Under the pieces are notes generated by a model that was given only the letters and a program-made list of their open reading frames with translations, made no database searches and was not told where the DNA came from. A program made the position numbers and the translations under genes. Shown here piece after piece: positions 63,252 through 64,000 of a stretch of 64,000 nucleotides of DNA (the stretch's first letter is position 1; each line of letters opens with the position of its first letter). The stretch comes from Pseudogracilibacillus auburnensis. Lineage in GTDB: Bacteria; Bacillota; Bacilli; Bacillales; Amphibacillaceae. The DNA is taken from contig NZ_QJJQ01000014.1 in NCBI RefSeq assembly GCF_003201975.1, positions 1 to 64,000 on the forward strand, in the 5' to 3' direction.

Positions 63252-64000
63252 TTTAAATTTCCCTCCGAAGTCATTTGAAGGAAAATATCTTCCAATGATC
63301 GTTTTTCTTCCTCCACTCGGTAAACAGCATATCCCTCAGCTACAAGTGTTTGAACTGCCTCAGCAACCCCGTCATCCGATTCTTCATGAAGAAAAATGGC
63401 ATCCTGATTATTTTCTGCTTTGATCCCTTTCGCTAATAGAGCACGCCAAGCATTTTCATGGTTATTTACTTTTAATACTATTTTTTGCTTAGCAAGTTTG
63501 CGCATCGCCTCAATAGAATCTTGAAAAATTAATTTTCCTTTCGAAATGATCCCAACACATGTCGCCATTTGGTCAATTTCTGACAGTAAATGACTAGATA
63601 TTAAAACAGTCATTTGATATTCAGTTGGCAATCGTTTAATTAAATGACGCATTTCAATAATACCAGATGGATCAAGTCCATTGGTTGGTTCGTCTAAAAT
63701 TAACAACTTCGGCTCATGCAATAAAGATGCAGCAATTCCTAATCGTTGTTTCATTCCGAGGGAAAATCCTTTCACCCTTTTATTTGCCACCTCTGTTAAC
63801 CGGACTATCTCTAGTACCTCACTTATCCTCTTCTTTGGAACATTCAATATTTTCCTTAATGCTTCCAAATTTTCATTAGCTGTTAAATGTGGATAATAGG
63901 ATGGATTTTCCACTAATGAACCTACTTTACGTAAAACATCTATTTTTTCTTTTTGTACGTCTTTCTTAAAAATTGTTGCACTGCCGGCTGTAGGCTTCAT
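63248..64000 (-). CDS. ABC transporter ATPase of the LanFEG-like exporter (5' end beyond window)
   Basis: At least 250 aa; the first codons with Walker A lie past the right edge. Visible: Q-loop VGSLVENPSYYPHLTANENL, signature SLGMKQRLGIAASLL, Walker B LLILDEPTNGLDPSG, H-loop VLISSHLLSEID. The C-terminal extension (about 60 residues with VNNHENAWRALLAKG and RSLEDIFLQMT) is typical of BcrA/LanF-type subunits. The ATG at 64000 is an internal codon, not the start. Confidence 0.88.
   Translation of the reverse strand: MKPTAGSATIFKKDVQKEKIDVLRKVGSLVENPSYYPHLTANENLEALRKILNVPKKRISEVLEIVRLTEVANKRVKGFSLGMKQRLGIAASLLHEPKLLILDEPTNGLDPSGIIEMRHLIKRLPTEYQMTVLISSHLLSEIDQMATCVGIISKGKLIFQDSIEAMRKLAKQKIVLKVNNHENAWRALLAKGIKAENNQDAIFLHEESDDGVAEAVQTLVAEGYAVYRVEEEKRSLEDIFLQMTSEGNLK

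Overview
The window is low-GC DNA with strong AGGAGG-type ribosome binding sites, TTG starts and intrinsic terminators, and its gene families (ResA/CcdA redox genes, MhqR-type dioxygenases, GabR-type MocR regulator, CsaA, ABC-F) are typical of Bacillaceae. It is probably an environmental, Oceanobacillus/Virgibacillus-like bacillus; the genus is a guess. No rRNA or tRNA genes were seen. Intergenic space is unusually rich in dispersed structured repeats and in 20-21 bp tandem repeats.

Layout. 1-2.4 kb is prophage debris: a phage tail/appendage fragment, an intact Ltp-type superinfection-immunity protein, and a frameshifted ImmA/IrrE peptidase. 2.4-7 kb has a cell-wall amidase, then a leftward thiol-redox operon (membrane protein, CcdA, TlpA/ResA, response regulator, histidine kinase). 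7-23.7 kb is mixed core and accessory: GNAT, CsaA, M24 peptidase, GTPase, a dead lipoprotein gene, a diguanylate cyclase, a tandem pair of S9 peptidases, a CNNM/CorC protein, and a divergent GabR-like regulator/succinate-semialdehyde dehydrogenase pair.

25-39.8 kb is the centrepiece, a homoprotocatechuate (4-hydroxyphenylacetate) degradation region: HpaB/HpaC monooxygenase, HpaD ring cleavage, HpaE, HpaF, split HpaG1/HpaG2, a TRAP transporter, a DapA-superfamily aldolase, a FAD synthetase lacking the riboflavin-kinase motif, a GntR/FCD and a LysR regulator. No separate HpaH hydratase or HpaI aldolase is present; the DapA-like protein may cover one or both steps, and the nearby GabD would oxidise the succinate semialdehyde product. 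A shared ATCATATATG-type motif lies before three of the leftward operons.

40-49 kb carries stress functions: HAD phosphatase, DinB, catalase, two MhqO/MhqA-like ring-cleaving dioxygenases (the first behind a clear MhqR-type operator), aldo/keto reductase, a MerA/RclA-like flavoprotein and a beta-lactamase-fold hydrolase. 49-56 kb has a large DUF2157/GDYXXLXY membrane protein, PadR-ChrA (chromate) and PadR-HAAS-TolB-like operons. 56-64 kb has a chemoreceptor, an amidohydrolase, an antibiotic-type ABC-F protein behind a four-segment transcription attenuator with a tiny upstream ORF, and a LanFEG-like ABC exporter cut by the window edge.

Most notable: (i) a repeat superfamily whose outer stems differ between copies yet stay complementary; (ii) the ABC-F attenuator; (iii) the hpa region with a DapA-like substitute and dedicated FAD synthetase; (iv) alternating 20/21-bp tandem repeats.
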